A DNA stretch of 64,000 nucleotides from Gemmiger gallinarum (GTDB taxonomy: Bacteria; Bacillota; Clostridia; Oscillospirales; Ruminococcaceae): positions 1,054,001 through 1,118,000 of the forward strand of contig NZ_JADCKC010000001.1 of NCBI RefSeq assembly GCF_014982805.1, written 5' to 3'. Below the pieces are notes generated by a model that was given only the letters and a program-made list of their open reading frames with translations, did no database searches and was not told where the DNA came from. Position numbers and translations under genes: made by a program. Of this stretch, positions 28,053 through 36,802 are shown one piece after another (position 1 is the stretch's first letter; every line of letters starts with the position of its first letter).

Positions 28053-28478
28053 ATGAAAGCTCATATCCATCAGGACCCCCGGGCCCTGCTTCTGTGGGGC
28101 ATCTTCCCCGAAACACCCGGCTGCGACGAACTGCTTCGCCGCGCCGCCGCCTTCCGCCTGAATCCCCGCTTTGTGGGGGCTGCCGACTTTGACACCACCA
28201 TCGGCGACCTGTGCGCGGGCAAGGCCTCCGTCCCCGTGCAGAACCTGCCTGACCCGCTGCCTCTGGCCGACACCCGCGCCATGATCGTGGGCGGCCTGCG
28301 CTATGACAATGGCGATCTCAACGCCTGGCTGGATGCCGTCAAAAAGACCGGCCTGACCTTCCCCGTGCGGGCGGCCGTCACCCCCACCAGCGCCGCCTGG
28401 ACGCTGGGACATCTGCTGGAGGAGCTTTCCGCCGAGCATGCCGCCCTGGGCTCCTCCCAGGCAGAGCAGGCACAATGA
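28053..28478 (+). CDS. DUF3783-type protein
   Basis: A 141-residue soluble protein. The C-terminal third (VRAAVTPTSAAWTLGHLLEELSAEH) matches the DUF3783 pattern, in which TPTN-W-LGELL-EL is conserved. N-terminal half: two beta-alpha units around RALLLWGIFPETPGCDE. No catalytic residues stand out. It overlaps apbE by four bases and follows azlD by 24, so it belongs to that message. Function unknown. Confidence 0.65.
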   Translation: MKAHIHQDPRALLLWGIFPETPGCDELLRRAAAFRLNPRFVGAADFDTTIGDLCAGKASVPVQNLPDPLPLADTRAMIVGGLRYDNGDLNAWLDAVKKTGLTFPVRAAVTPTSAAWTLGHLLEELSAEHAALGSSQAEQAQ

Positions 28479-29503
28479 GGGGGCGGGCGTTCCCCAGAGC
28501 AGCCGTGTCTGTGTCCCTGGCTGCCCTGATGCTGACTGGCCTGACCGGGTGCGATACCCGGCAGAAGTACCAGGCCACCTATTTTGATATGTTTGACTCG
28601 GTGATCCGGGTCACCGCCTACTGCGACAGCGAGGCCGAATGGGAGAGCCAGTCCCAGGCGCTGCACGACGACCTGATGCGCTACCATCAGCTCTTCGACA
28701 ATTACCAGAGCTACGACGGCGTGACCAACCTGTACACCCTCAACGCCGGGGCGGGCGGCGACGCCGTCGCAGTGGATGACGACCTCTTTGCCCTGCTGCA
28801 GGAGGGCAAGGAAATGTACGTTTTGACCGACGGCCGCTGCAACATTGCGGCGGGAGCGGTCCTGTCCCTCTGGCACGATGCCCGGGAGGCGGAAGTGCCC
28901 TCCCTGCCCGACGATGCCGCTTTGCAGGAGGCCGCCCGGCACTGCTCCATGGACGACCTGATTCTGGACGAGACGGCCAAAACCGTCCGTCTGGCCGACC
29001 CGGAAATGAGCATTGACGCGGGCAGTCTGGCCAAGGGCTGGGCCATCGAGGCCGCCGCCAAAGCTGCCGAGGCCAGAGGGCTCACCAGTGCCCTCATCGA
29101 CGCAGGCAGCAACATCCGGGCCATCGGCACCCACGCCGACGGCAGTCCCTGGGTAGCGGGCGTCACCGCTCCCTGGGACGAGGATTCCGCAAGCCTTATC
29201 GAGGTGCCTCTGGCCTCGGAACAGTCGCTGGTCACCAGCGCCGACACCCAGCGCTATTTTGAGGTGGACGGGGTGCGGTACTCCCATCTCATCGATCTGG
29301 AGACCCTCTACCCTGCCCGGTATTTCCGCAGCGTGTCGGTGCTATGCTCCGACGGCGGACTGGGCGATGCCCTGTCCACCGGCCTCTACTGCATGCCTCT
29401 GGAGGAGGGCCAACCCCTGGTGGACAGTCTGGACGGCGTGGAGGCCATCTGGTATTCCGCCGACGGCCAGACCGTCGTCCGCACCGACGGCTTTCCCTCC
29501 TGA
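28475..29503 (+). CDS. apbE: FAD:protein FMN transferase (lipoprotein)
   Basis: A 342-residue ApbE. A signal peptide with lipobox LTGC near residue 26 predicts an outer-leaflet lipoprotein. FDMFDSVIRVTAYCD opens the domain; DAGSLAKGWAIEAAAKAAE and ALIDAGSNIRAIG bind FAD and Mg2+; SHLIDLETLYPAR and TSADTQR-type segments complete the site. ApbE transfers FMN to a Thr in exported flavoproteins; the RnfG and RnfD sites in this window are natural targets. Its start overlaps the DUF3783 gene (ATGA). Confidence 0.92.
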   Translation: MRGRAFPRAAVSVSLAALMLTGLTGCDTRQKYQATYFDMFDSVIRVTAYCDSEAEWESQSQALHDDLMRYHQLFDNYQSYDGVTNLYTLNAGAGGDAVAVDDDLFALLQEGKEMYVLTDGRCNIAAGAVLSLWHDAREAEVPSLPDDAALQEAARHCSMDDLILDETAKTVRLADPEMSIDAGSLAKGWAIEAAAKAAEARGLTSALIDAGSNIRAIGTHADGSPWVAGVTAPWDEDSASLIEVPLASEQSLVTSADTQRYFEVDGVRYSHLIDLETLYPARYFRSVSVLCSDGGLGDALSTGLYCMPLEEGQPLVDSLDGVEAIWYSADGQTVVRTDGFPS

Positions 29504-29522
29504 CCATTTCTTTTTGCAAAAC

Positions 29523-29572
29523 AACGTCCCCGGATCGACCGCCTGTCGGCGGAGGATTCGGGGACGTTTGGT
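29523..29572. terminator. Terminator shared by apbE and a convergent gene
   Basis: A 14-bp stem (29523-29536 with 29555-29568, one G-U) enclosing CCGCC/GGCGG. Confidence 0.8.
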
Positions 29573-29581
29573 ATTTCGGGG

Positions 29582-29785
29582 TTACTCGGTCTTATCCAGC
29601 TCCCGCTGGATCAGTGCATTGGCAATGGTGAATGCCTCGATTCGGCGCCGGGCCAGGGTGAGCTGGGATTTGTAGCGGCCCGGCTCCTCCTTTGCCTCAA
29701 AGGTGCGGACGACCTCCCGCAGCTTGTGCAGGGTGGAGTCGATCTGACGCCTGGCCTCGGTCAGCTGTTCTCTGGAATAGTTCAT
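29582..29785 (-). CDS. Small helical protein, unknown
   Basis: A 67-residue, highly charged protein that should form two or three helices (MNYSREQLTEARRQIDST; LTLARRRIEAFTIANALIQ). No known motif. CGGAGTGACGGT before the ATG is a good ribosome site, and the gene follows the HTH regulator after 13 bases, so the two are co-transcribed. It may be a partner of that regulator. Confidence 0.65.
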   Translation of the reverse strand: MNYSREQLTEARRQIDSTLHKLREVVRTFEAKEEPGRYKSQLTLARRRIEAFTIANALIQRELDKTE

Positions 29786-29798
29786 ACCGTCACTCCGT

Positions 29799-30248
29799 TC
29801 AGATTTCGCCTTTCCATACACGGGCCAGAATATCCTTAAGCACCAGCACCGCGTCGGTGGCGCTGTAGCCGTAGTCCACATGCAGCCGCGTCAGCATCTC
29901 CCGCAAGGCAGGGGCATAATCCTCAATGCAGACCTTCTCCCCATAGGTGGCCAGCACCGGATATCGCTTGCTCCACACCCGATTCCAGTTGATCTTGGCC
30001 TGGGCCTCCTCGCTGACGCTGTCGATCATCTGTTCCACCTGCTGTTCGTCGGCGTCAAACTGGATCAGTTCGTCCAGCGTCATGTGATAAAGCATCGCCA
30101 GCCGCTTGGACTGCCGGATATCCGGCAGAGTCTCGTCGGTCTCCCATTTGGAAATCGTCTGGCGGCTGACCCCCAGCACTTCGGCCACATTTTCCTGGGA
30201 AAGTCCGCTCTTTTTGCGGGCCTGATACAGGTTGCTTCCCAATTGCAT
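29799..30248 (-). CDS. XRE-family HTH regulator with C-terminal helical domain
   Basis: A 149-residue protein. Residues 5-60 form a helix-turn-helix of the Xre/Cro type (LYQARKKSGLSQENVAEVLGVSRQTISKWE). The C-terminal part, from EQQVEQMIDSVSEEAQ onward, is helical and of unknown role. The ATG at 30248 is chosen for AGGAGGG eight bases upstream. Divergent from the flavin-oxidase-like gene, with the two promoter regions within 100 bases, so cross-regulation is possible. Confidence 0.8.
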   Translation of the reverse strand: MQLGSNLYQARKKSGLSQENVAEVLGVSRQTISKWETDETLPDIRQSKRLAMLYHMTLDELIQFDADEQQVEQMIDSVSEEAQAKINWNRVWSKRYPVLATYGEKVCIEDYAPALREMLTRLHVDYGYSATDAVLVLKDILARVWKGEI

Positions 30249-30338
30249 ATGTCTTCCCTCCTGTCGCATGGTATCCACAGTATACCGGGCCGCAGGGCAA
30301 AAATCCACCATCCAAACCCGGCATTTATGCCCGTTTTG

Positions 30339-30367
30339 TTAACAGTCCGCCCGCGGCATGCTATACT
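30339..30367 (+). promoter_or_regulatory. Promoter of the pyridoxamine-oxidase-like gene
   Basis: TTAACA (30339-30344), 17 bases, TATACT (30362-30367). Leader about 22 bases with AAGGAGGTG. Confidence 0.65.
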
Positions 30368-30394
30368 GAAAGCATACCAAGGAGGTGTTTTGCC

Positions 30395-30910
30395 GTGAAG
30401 CAAACGGAGTATCAGGCCGCCGCCCGCTATTGGGAGGAGAAGGATGCCCACAGCATCCGGATGGAGCCCGCCGCCCTGAAGCAGGCCATGGAGGCCTACA
30501 TTCTTTCCCACAACACCTGTGCGCTGGCCACCGGCGCCGGGGATTTTGTCCGCTGCACTCCCATTGAGTACAGCTACCACGACGGTTGTTTCTGGATGTT
30601 TACCGAGGGCGGCAGGAAATTTGCAGGGCTGGAACGCAATCCCAACGTCTGCCTGGCCATCTTTGACGGGTATCAGGGCTTCGGCAGCCTGCACGGGATG
30701 CAGGTCACCGCCCGGGCCGAGGTGGTGGAGCCCTTCAGCCCGCGGTACAATGCCCACGCCCAGTTCAAAAAGATTCCGCTGACGGCCCTGAAAAAACTGG
30801 CCAGCCCCATGCATCTGCTTTGCATACACCCTGTCCGCATCGAGTTTCTCAGCTCAGACTTCAAGGAACAGGGCTATTCCTCCCGGCAGATGCTGGAGTG
30901 GGACCAGTAA
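30395..30910 (+). CDS. Pyridoxamine 5'-phosphate oxidase-family protein
   Basis: A 171-residue split-barrel flavin-binding protein. NTCALATGAGDFVRCTPIEYSY is the first barrel segment, FWMFTEGGRKFAGLERNPNVCLAIF the conserved flavin-site pattern. Such proteins bind FMN or F420-like cofactors and act on small oxidants or unknown substrates. Starts at GTG with AAGGAGGTG. Function within the family is not known. Confidence 0.8.
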   Translation: MKQTEYQAAARYWEEKDAHSIRMEPAALKQAMEAYILSHNTCALATGAGDFVRCTPIEYSYHDGCFWMFTEGGRKFAGLERNPNVCLAIFDGYQGFGSLHGMQVTARAEVVEPFSPRYNAHAQFKKIPLTALKKLASPMHLLCIHPVRIEFLSSDFKEQGYSSRQMLEWDQ

Positions 30911-30919
30911 GGGCCTTAC

Positions 30920-31699
30920 TCACTCTCCCCTGTGCTGCCGGAGGATAAAGTACACCATCACCCCAAAGGTGCCGACAGCCCCCGCCAGACAGGGAAAGTA
31001 AATCACCTGGGGAAGCTGCGCCTGCGCCGGGTGACTGAGCACACACAGCACCACGAGAATCGCCAGCGCTGCGGCACTGAGCAAAATGCCCAATGGGTTG
31101 AGATTTTCCTTCGGTTCCAGATCGTTTTCCCAGCTTTGGCGGCGTTCCAGCTCCTGCAGCAGCCGATCGGCGTCCTCCACATCCCCAGCCACAAAGAAGG
31201 TCCGCAGCGCACTGTGACCGCCGGGCCGGCGCACCCGGCAGCGAACCACATACTCGGTGCGGTGTTCCCGGATGGTCTCCACCCGGCGGATCTCATCCGC
31301 GGCCGCGGGCAGAAAGGGCTTTTCCTCCAGTTTCCGCAGAAGCGCCTGGGTTCTCAAGGTTCCTTCCGCATAGGCAAGCACATTCCGTGCGCTGCCGGCC
31401 AGATCGGCGGCCTGCAGCCCGTAGAGTTTTCCCTCTGCCGTAAGCACAAAGACGGTACCGTCCTGTGCGGTGCGTTTTCCCAGCCGCAGCCCCAGCCAGG
31501 TTCCCAGAACCGTGACCCCCAGGCAGAGAATCAGGGAGAACGCCTCCCGCGGCAGACCGGCCTGAAACATCAGCAGCACGCCGCCCGCCACCAGCAGAAG
31601 CATCAGCGCCACAATGCCGAAAATGCCGCCCATGGTGCGCCAGGCATACCGGCTTTTTCTGCTTGTGCTGCCGGTCATCCAGATTTTTTTGACGGTCAT
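30920..31699 (-). CDS. Membrane protein of unknown function
   Basis: A 259-residue protein with two N-terminal helices (about 23-65), a soluble middle of about 130 residues (VFVLTAEGKLYGLQAADLAG to LQELERRQSWENDLEP) and two C-terminal helices. No enzyme motif is visible. The middle contains a beta-rich, PH-like pattern. Own promoter and good ribosome site (GGAAAGGAAG). I do not recognise a family. Confidence 0.6.
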   Translation of the reverse strand: MTVKKIWMTGSTSRKSRYAWRTMGGIFGIVALMLLLVAGGVLLMFQAGLPREAFSLILCLGVTVLGTWLGLRLGKRTAQDGTVFVLTAEGKLYGLQAADLAGSARNVLAYAEGTLRTQALLRKLEEKPFLPAAADEIRRVETIREHRTEYVVRCRVRRPGGHSALRTFFVAGDVEDADRLLQELERRQSWENDLEPKENLNPLGILLSAAALAILVVLCVLSHPAQAQLPQVIYFPCLAGAVGTFGVMVYFILRQHRGE

Positions 31700-31765
31700 G
31701 GAATCTTCCTTTCCGTGGGAGACGGGGCAGTTTTCCTCCCGTTTTTTTGGTGTTCCCGTATATCC

Positions 31766-31794
31766 AGTATATTTCGGCCAAAACAGAAACGCAA
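31766..31794 (-). promoter_or_regulatory. Promoter of the membrane protein gene
   Basis: On the minus strand TTGCGT (31789-31794), 17 bases, TATACT (31766-31771). Confidence 0.55.
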
Positions 31795-31809
31795 TGCATT
31801 TGTTCCGGC

Positions 31810-32265
31810 TCAGTCAAGGCGCAACTTGTAGATGTGGCAGCCGTCCTCCCGCCCTGCATACACAAAGTGGTTTTGCAGGGCGATGGCCCTCGTGGCCTGC
31901 TGGGCAGGGACGCACTCCAGCACCAGTGTGCGGGTACTGCCCCGTGCCTCCTCGATAAAGGCTTCCGTCAGTTCCCGGGCATAGCCCTTGTGCCAGGCAT
32001 CCCGGCAAAGGACCCACCCCAGTTCCCAGGCATCCCGGCCGTAAGGATGCCAGATCACGTATCCCGCAAAGGTCCTCGCTCTGGTTTCCACCGCCAGAAT
32101 TTGGGGCGGCGAGCAAAGCCCCGCCCGCACCAGAAAGTCCTCCGCCTGCCGTCGGGTGTAGGGCGGCTCCAGAAAGCGCATAACCTCCGGGTCCGACAGC
32201 AGCCGGTACAGAGCGTCGGCATCGTCCTGCCGAAACCTCCGGATACGCAGCCGTTCTGTTTCCAT
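31810..32265 (-). CDS. GNAT-family N-acetyltransferase
   Basis: A 151-residue acetyltransferase of the RimJ/RimL-like type. METERLRIRRFRQDDADALYRLLSDPEVMRFL is the usual start; GWVLCRDAWHKGYARELTEAFIEEA contains the acetyl-CoA-binding R/Q-x-x-G-x-G/A region, here W-H-K-G-Y-A. Target could be a ribosomal N terminus or small molecule. ATG 32265 is chosen for GGAGG upstream. Confidence 0.8.
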   Translation of the reverse strand: METERLRIRRFRQDDADALYRLLSDPEVMRFLEPPYTRRQAEDFLVRAGLCSPPQILAVETRARTFAGYVIWHPYGRDAWELGWVLCRDAWHKGYARELTEAFIEEARGSTRTLVLECVPAQQATRAIALQNHFVYAGREDGCHIYKLRLD

Positions 32266-32413
32266 CCGTCTTTGCCTCCGCAAACGATTTTTCTCAGTAT
32301 AGCATACGCCTTGTTTTTGAGGAAAGTGTTTCCCTCCGCCGTACGGATGCCACGTCAATTTAGACAAAGAGAGCCCCTGTTTTTACCACAAAACCGAGAT
32401 TTTTTCTCTCTTA

Positions 32414-32443
32414 TTGAAAATGCTTTTCCGGGCATGGTATGCT
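32414..32443 (+). promoter_or_regulatory. Promoter of the DUF1292 gene
   Basis: TTGAAA (32414-32419), 18 bases, TATGCT (32438-32443). Confidence 0.55.
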
Positions 32444-32476
32444 GTTTTTGTAAATACCCCGCAAAGGAGGATTTTC

Positions 32477-32758
32477 ATGGAAAACGAGATGGAACTGGAC
32501 AATATCATTACCCTTCAGGATGAAAACGGCGAGGACGTTCGTTTTGAATTTCTGGACCTTGTGGAATATGCTGGCAACGAGTATGTTGTGCTGCTGCCGG
32601 TGGAGGACGACGACGGTCAGGTGGTCATCCTTCAGCTGGAGGAAAGCGACGACGATGAGGTGGAAAACTACGTCGGCGTGGACGATGACGAAACCCTCAA
32701 CGCCATTTTTGCAATTTTCAAGGAAAAGTTCAAGGACGAGTTCAAATTTGAGGATTGA
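32477..32758 (+). CDS. DUF1292-family protein
   Basis: A 93-residue acidic protein. ITLQDENGEDVRFEFLDLVEYAGNEYVVLLP and the following Asp/Glu run, then FKEKFKDEFKFED, are the pattern of DUF1292 (YrzB-like) proteins common in Firmicutes. The ATG follows AAAGGAGG. Function unknown; strongly expressed by its promoter and ribosome site. Confidence 0.85.
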   Translation: MENEMELDNIITLQDENGEDVRFEFLDLVEYAGNEYVVLLPVEDDDGQVVILQLEESDDDEVENYVGVDDDETLNAIFAIFKEKFKDEFKFED

Positions 32759-32793
32759 TCTTTCCGGGCATTGGCCCCTGTTTTACCTATGAC

Positions 32794-32831
32794 AAAGCCT
32801 TCCGCACGGGGTTGCCGCACGGAAGGCTTTT
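32794..32831. terminator. Bidirectional terminator
   Basis: AAGCCTTCCG and CGGAAGGCTT with flanking A and T runs, between the convergent DUF1292 and guanine deaminase genes. Confidence 0.85.
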
Positions 32832-32867
32832 CTGCTTGTTTGATGCTTGTCTGCCGGGGCGCTCCGC

Positions 32868-34136
32868 TCAGAACAGCCGTTTTCCCGCCGCATATTTGGC
32901 ACAGGGACGGCCGTCCGAAAGGTAGACCACCCGTTCCAGGCGCTCAGCCAGAGTGCAGTCCCGGGTGGTGGGCAGCTCTGCGTCGTCCATGACCACTGCG
33001 TCAAAGTCATACCCGGGCTCAAAGCTGCCCACCTTGCCGAAGAAGGCGCCGCCGCCCTTGGTGGCCATATAGAAAGCCTCCGGCAGCGTGAGAGCCGGTG
33101 TGTCCTGATCCACCAGCCGCCAGCGCAGCTTGGAGGATTGGATGGCATCGGTCATGGCCCGGAAGATGGACAGGTGTGCCCCGCCGGCCACATCACTGCC
33201 CAGGCCGACTTTCTGCCCCTCCTTCAGATAGTTCTTGACGGGGGCAATACCGGAGGAAACGTTGATGTTGGACTGGGGACAGTGGGCAATGAAAACGCCG
33301 TTTTCTTTCATGAGAGCCCGTTCCTCCTCCCCGCTCCAGACACAATGGGCCATGACGGTGGGGCAGTCCCCGCCGAACAGCCCGGCCCGGGCGTAGGCCT
33401 CGCCGTAAAAGCGGGTATCTGGACAGAGCTCCGACACCCAGCGGATCTCGGACAGGTTTTCCGACAGGTGAGACTGCATGGCAGTGCCGAACTCCCGCTG
33501 CAGGCGGCCCAGCCCTGCCATAAGCTCGTCGGTACAGCTGGGGATAAAGCGGGGCGTGAGCATGGGACGCACCAACGTGAACGCCCGGCTCTGCTCCAGC
33601 CAGAGACGGGTCTCTTCCAGCGACTGTTCCGTTGTCTCCCGCAAAATATCCGGACTGTTGCGGTCCATATTCACCTTGCCCACATAGCAGGGCAGTCCCG
33701 CCTGTTCCAGCTGTTCCATCAGTACCAGCGCAGCCGGACGGTGCAGCGTGGCAAAAATACAGGCCCGTGTGGTGGCACTTCTGGTCAGTGCATCGGTAAA
33801 GATCCCGTAGGCCCGGCGGGCATAACTCAGGTCCGCAAAGCGGCTTTCCTCCGGGAAGGCATTGCACTCCAGCCAGTCCAGCAATTCCATATCCATGCCC
33901 AGACCCCGGTAGGCGTACTGGCTGGCATGGACATGCAGGTCCACCAGACCCGGCAGGATCAGTTTATCCCCGTAGTCCTCCACCCGAATGCCCTGCCAGC
34001 GCCGGGGCAACCCGTCAAAAATCCCGGCCACTTTGCCGTCCTCGCAAACCAGATAACTGTGGGGATGCAGTTCCAGTTTGCCGCATTCGGGGGTGTATAT
34101 GATATTGCCCTTAAGGGCAAAGGTCTTTTCTTGCAT
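32868..34136 (-). CDS. guaD: Guanine deaminase (amidohydrolase)
   Basis: A 422-residue amidohydrolase. The metal site starts with LPGLVDLHVHASQY (HxH); further metal ligands lie in SHLSEN and in MAHCVWSG; the catalytic Asp is in GLGSDVAGG. The PGLVD-H-H-QY and SDVAGG context matches guanine deaminase, which turns guanine to xanthine. Length is normal. The ATG follows AAAGGAGC. Own promoter; no purine transporter is next to it. Confidence 0.85.
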   Translation of the reverse strand: MQEKTFALKGNIIYTPECGKLELHPHSYLVCEDGKVAGIFDGLPRRWQGIRVEDYGDKLILPGLVDLHVHASQYAYRGLGMDMELLDWLECNAFPEESRFADLSYARRAYGIFTDALTRSATTRACIFATLHRPAALVLMEQLEQAGLPCYVGKVNMDRNSPDILRETTEQSLEETRLWLEQSRAFTLVRPMLTPRFIPSCTDELMAGLGRLQREFGTAMQSHLSENLSEIRWVSELCPDTRFYGEAYARAGLFGGDCPTVMAHCVWSGEEERALMKENGVFIAHCPQSNINVSSGIAPVKNYLKEGQKVGLGSDVAGGAHLSIFRAMTDAIQSSKLRWRLVDQDTPALTLPEAFYMATKGGGAFFGKVGSFEPGYDFDAVVMDDAELPTTRDCTLAERLERVVYLSDGRPCAKYAAGKRLF

Positions 34137-34209
34137 AATCGGGCTCCTTTGCTTTCAGATCTCCTCCCGCCCCGGCAAAGGGCGCCGTTGGGGAAGACAG
34201 CCGCACCAT

Positions 34210-34238
34210 ATTGTAACGGAAAGCGCCGAAAAGCACAA
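34210..34238 (-). promoter_or_regulatory. Promoter of guaD
   Basis: On the minus strand TTGTGC (34233-34238), 17 bases, TACAAT (34210-34215). The 440-bp gap 34137-34578 otherwise holds only the divergent promoter. Confidence 0.65.
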
Positions 34239-34463
34239 GAGCGCCGTCCCGCCGGGCAATTTTCATTTTCTCTGTGTAAAGCTTCCTTCCGGCGGCAGGC
34301 AGTCATACTTTTTCGGCCGGCTTCCGCGCATACTTCACCCCCCTGTGCGGATACCACAAAGCGTTGCCGACTTCTTTGTGCAGGCTGCACTTTATATCGA
34401 TGCAAAGATATATTTTGCCAGTCCGACCGCTGTGCCATTTTGCTTTTCCGCGCAGGTTTCGGC

Positions 34464-34492
34464 TTGCACTTTGCGGGATTTCCGTTTATACT
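34464..34492 (+). promoter_or_regulatory. Promoter of the cytidylate-kinase-like gene
   Basis: TTGCAC (34464-34469), 17 bases, TATACT (34487-34492). Confidence 0.65.
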
Positions 34493-34578
34493 GATAGTAC
34501 AAGGAAAAGTATGCCTTTCCCTTTTTCCTGTGTTTTCCGCGGCCGGCTGCCGCGATTATGATTGTGAGGTGGAAACGA

Positions 34579-35181
34579 ATGAAGCATGTGATCATTACCA
34601 TGGCCCGCGAATATGCATCCGGCGGCAGCGAGATTGCTCAGGCCGTTGCCGACAAACTGGGGATACCCCTGTACAACAAGGAGCTCATCACCATTGCCGC
34701 CAAGAAGAGCGGCCTGACTGAGGAAGCCATTGCCGCATCGGAGAATCAGCGCAGCAGCAGTTTGATCTACAGCCTGTACATGATGGGCAACACCATGCCC
34801 CTGGCCGATCAGGTATACATCCTGCAAAGCAACGTCATCAAGGAGCTGGCCCAGAAAGGTTCCTGCGTCATTCTGGGCCGATGCGGAGACTATGTCCTGC
34901 GGGACCGCAAGGATGTGCTTCGCACCTTCGTATTCGCCCCTCTGGACCAACGCATCGCCATTGCCAAGTCCCGCCCCGACGCCAAGGATATGTCCGACCG
35001 TCTGTGGGAGACTACCCTGGCCAAGCATGACCGCGCCCGTGCCAGCTATTATAACTACTATACCGAAAATCACTGGGGCGAGGCCAAAAACTACGACCTC
35101 TGCCTGAATGCGGCCCTGGGCCGGGATGTCTGCGCCGACCTGATTGTAAAGGCGGCTCAGGCTCTGGAAGAATCGCTGTAA
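34579..35181 (+). CDS. Cytidylate-kinase-like protein
   Basis: A 200-residue protein of the Cytidylate_kin2 group. HVIITMAREYASGGSEIAQAVADKLG is the N-terminal signature, where AREYxSGG replaces a canonical P-loop. CVILGRCGDYVLRD and the C-terminal CLNAALG segment are also typical. This family resembles nucleoside monophosphate kinases, but activity is mostly unproven. I start at the second ATG because GAGGTGG precedes it at seven bases. Confidence 0.8.
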   Translation: MKHVIITMAREYASGGSEIAQAVADKLGIPLYNKELITIAAKKSGLTEEAIAASENQRSSSLIYSLYMMGNTMPLADQVYILQSNVIKELAQKGSCVILGRCGDYVLRDRKDVLRTFVFAPLDQRIAIAKSRPDAKDMSDRLWETTLAKHDRARASYYNYYTENHWGEAKNYDLCLNAALGRDVCADLIVKAAQALEESL

Positions 35182-35209
35182 CGGCGGCTTCCTCTGTCCA
35201 TAGTCTGTA

Positions 35210-35236
35210 CCGGCCGGAGGCTCGGCTTCCGGCCGG
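35210..35236 (+). terminator. GC-rich hairpin after the kinase-like gene
   Basis: CCGGCCGGAG pairs with CTTCCGGCCGG; only a poor T-run follows, so termination strength is uncertain. Confidence 0.5.
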
Positions 35237-35296
35237 CAACTTTGCCGTTTTGTGCGGCATACTATATTTATCGCTGTAATTTCAAGGAGACGACTC

Positions 35297-36706
35297 ATGC
35301 AAACATCTTACGACCTGATCATTGTCGGCGCCGGCCCTGCCGGTATTTTCACCGCCCTGGAACTGCTGCGCAAGGGCAGCAAGGCCCGCATGCTGCTGAT
35401 TGAAAAAGGCAAACCGGTGGAAAAGCGCCACTGTCCCAAAGCCGAAATCGGTCACTGTGTCAACTGCAAACCCACCTGCGCCATCACCACCGGCTTTTCC
35501 GGCGCCGGTGCCTTCTCCGACGGCAAGCTTTCGCTCTCCCACGAGGTGGGCGGCGAGCTGCCGGAGCTGATCGGCGAAGATTTTGCCCAGAGCCTCATTG
35601 ACTATACCGACAAGATCTATCTGGAATTCGGTGCCGATCCCCATGTGGAGGGCATCTACGAAGGCCCCGAAATCAAAGATATTCGCAAGCGGGCCATCCA
35701 GGCAGGCCTGCAGCTGGTAGACTGCCCCATCCGCCACCTGGGTACCGAAAAAGCCCAGCAGCTATATCTGAACATCCAGCACTATCTGGCCGATCACGGG
35801 GTGGAGATGCTCTTCTCCACCGAGTGCGAGAACATTCTGCTGGAGGGTGATACCTGCACCGGCGTCGTCATCCGGAAAAACGGTGTCCAGCAGGAGATCC
35901 GCGCCAAGCAGGTGGTCATTGCCACCGGCCGCCGCGGCGCCGACTGGCTGGAAAAGCTGTGCGCCAAGCATGGCATTGCCCACAAGCCCGGCACCGTAGA
36001 CATCGGCGTTCGGGTTGAGTGCCGCAATGAGGTCATGGAGACCATCAACAACGTTCTGTATGAAGGCAAGCTCATCGGCTATCCCAACCCCTGGAAAAAC
36101 AAGGTCCGCACCTTCTGCCAGAATCCCGGCGGTTTTGTAGCCCAGGAAAACTACGACAACGATCTGGCGGTGGTCAACGGCCACAGCTACAAGGATATCA
36201 AGAGCAACAACACCAACCTGGCCATTCTGGTCAGCCACAACTTTACCGAGCCCTTCAACCAGCCCATTGAGTACGCGCAGAAAGTGGGCGAGCTCACCAA
36301 CATGCTGGGCGCCGGTCACATTCTGGTCCAGCGCTACGGCGATATCCTGGACGGCAAGCGCACCTGGGCACGGGAGCTGGCACGGGCCAATGTCCGCCCC
36401 ACCCTCAAGGATGCGGTGGCCGGCGACATTACCGCCGCCATGCCTTACCGCGCCATGGTCAATATCATCGAGTTCATCAAGATGGTGGACCAGGTGGTGC
36501 CCGGCTTTGCCTCCTCCGAGACGCTGCTCTACTCTCCTGAGCTCAAGTTCTACTCCAACAAGGTCCGCATGGACACCGATCTGGAAACCAACCTGGCCGG
36601 TCTGCACTGCCTGGGCGATTCCTCCGGCTGGACCCGCGGCCTGATGATGGCATCCGTCATGGGCGTGCTGATGGGCCGCAAGCTCATCGAAAACCACGGC
36701 TTCTGA
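35297..36706 (+). CDS. FAD-dependent oxidoreductase (COG2509 type)
   Basis: A 469-residue flavoprotein. The dinucleotide-binding motif DLIIVGAGPAGIFTALEL is at the N terminus. A Cys-rich segment (HCPKAEIGHCVNCKPTC) followed by GFSGAGAFSDGKLSLS marks the COG2509 group of uncharacterised FAD-dependent dehydrogenases. GDSSGWTRGLMMASVMG near the C terminus closes the FAD site. The ATG at 35297 follows AAGGAG. Substrate unknown; the Cys cluster suggests redox or metal chemistry. Confidence 0.85.
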   Translation: MQTSYDLIIVGAGPAGIFTALELLRKGSKARMLLIEKGKPVEKRHCPKAEIGHCVNCKPTCAITTGFSGAGAFSDGKLSLSHEVGGELPELIGEDFAQSLIDYTDKIYLEFGADPHVEGIYEGPEIKDIRKRAIQAGLQLVDCPIRHLGTEKAQQLYLNIQHYLADHGVEMLFSTECENILLEGDTCTGVVIRKNGVQQEIRAKQVVIATGRRGADWLEKLCAKHGIAHKPGTVDIGVRVECRNEVMETINNVLYEGKLIGYPNPWKNKVRTFCQNPGGFVAQENYDNDLAVVNGHSYKDIKSNNTNLAILVSHNFTEPFNQPIEYAQKVGELTNMLGAGHILVQRYGDILDGKRTWARELARANVRPTLKDAVAGDITAAMPYRAMVNIIEFIKMVDQVVPGFASSETLLYSPELKFYSNKVRMDTDLETNLAGLHCLGDSSGWTRGLMMASVMGVLMGRKLIENHGF

Positions 36707-36745
36707 TCAGGCGCTTTCCCACATCCGAATCCAACCAGTCAAAAG

Positions 36746-36786
36746 ACACCCCCGCTGCGGCAGGTTGCTCCGCAGCGGGGGTGTTT
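36746..36786. terminator. Bidirectional terminator
   Basis: A perfect 15-bp stem (36746-36760 with 36770-36784) between convergent genes, A-rich before and TTT after. Confidence 0.9.
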
Positions 36787-36802
36787 GATTTGCAGATTCT
36801 GT

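Noticed and set aside
35237-35296. Promoter with TTTGCC and TATATT before the COG2509 gene
   Set aside because: Spacing and -35 match are poor; not listed as a feature.
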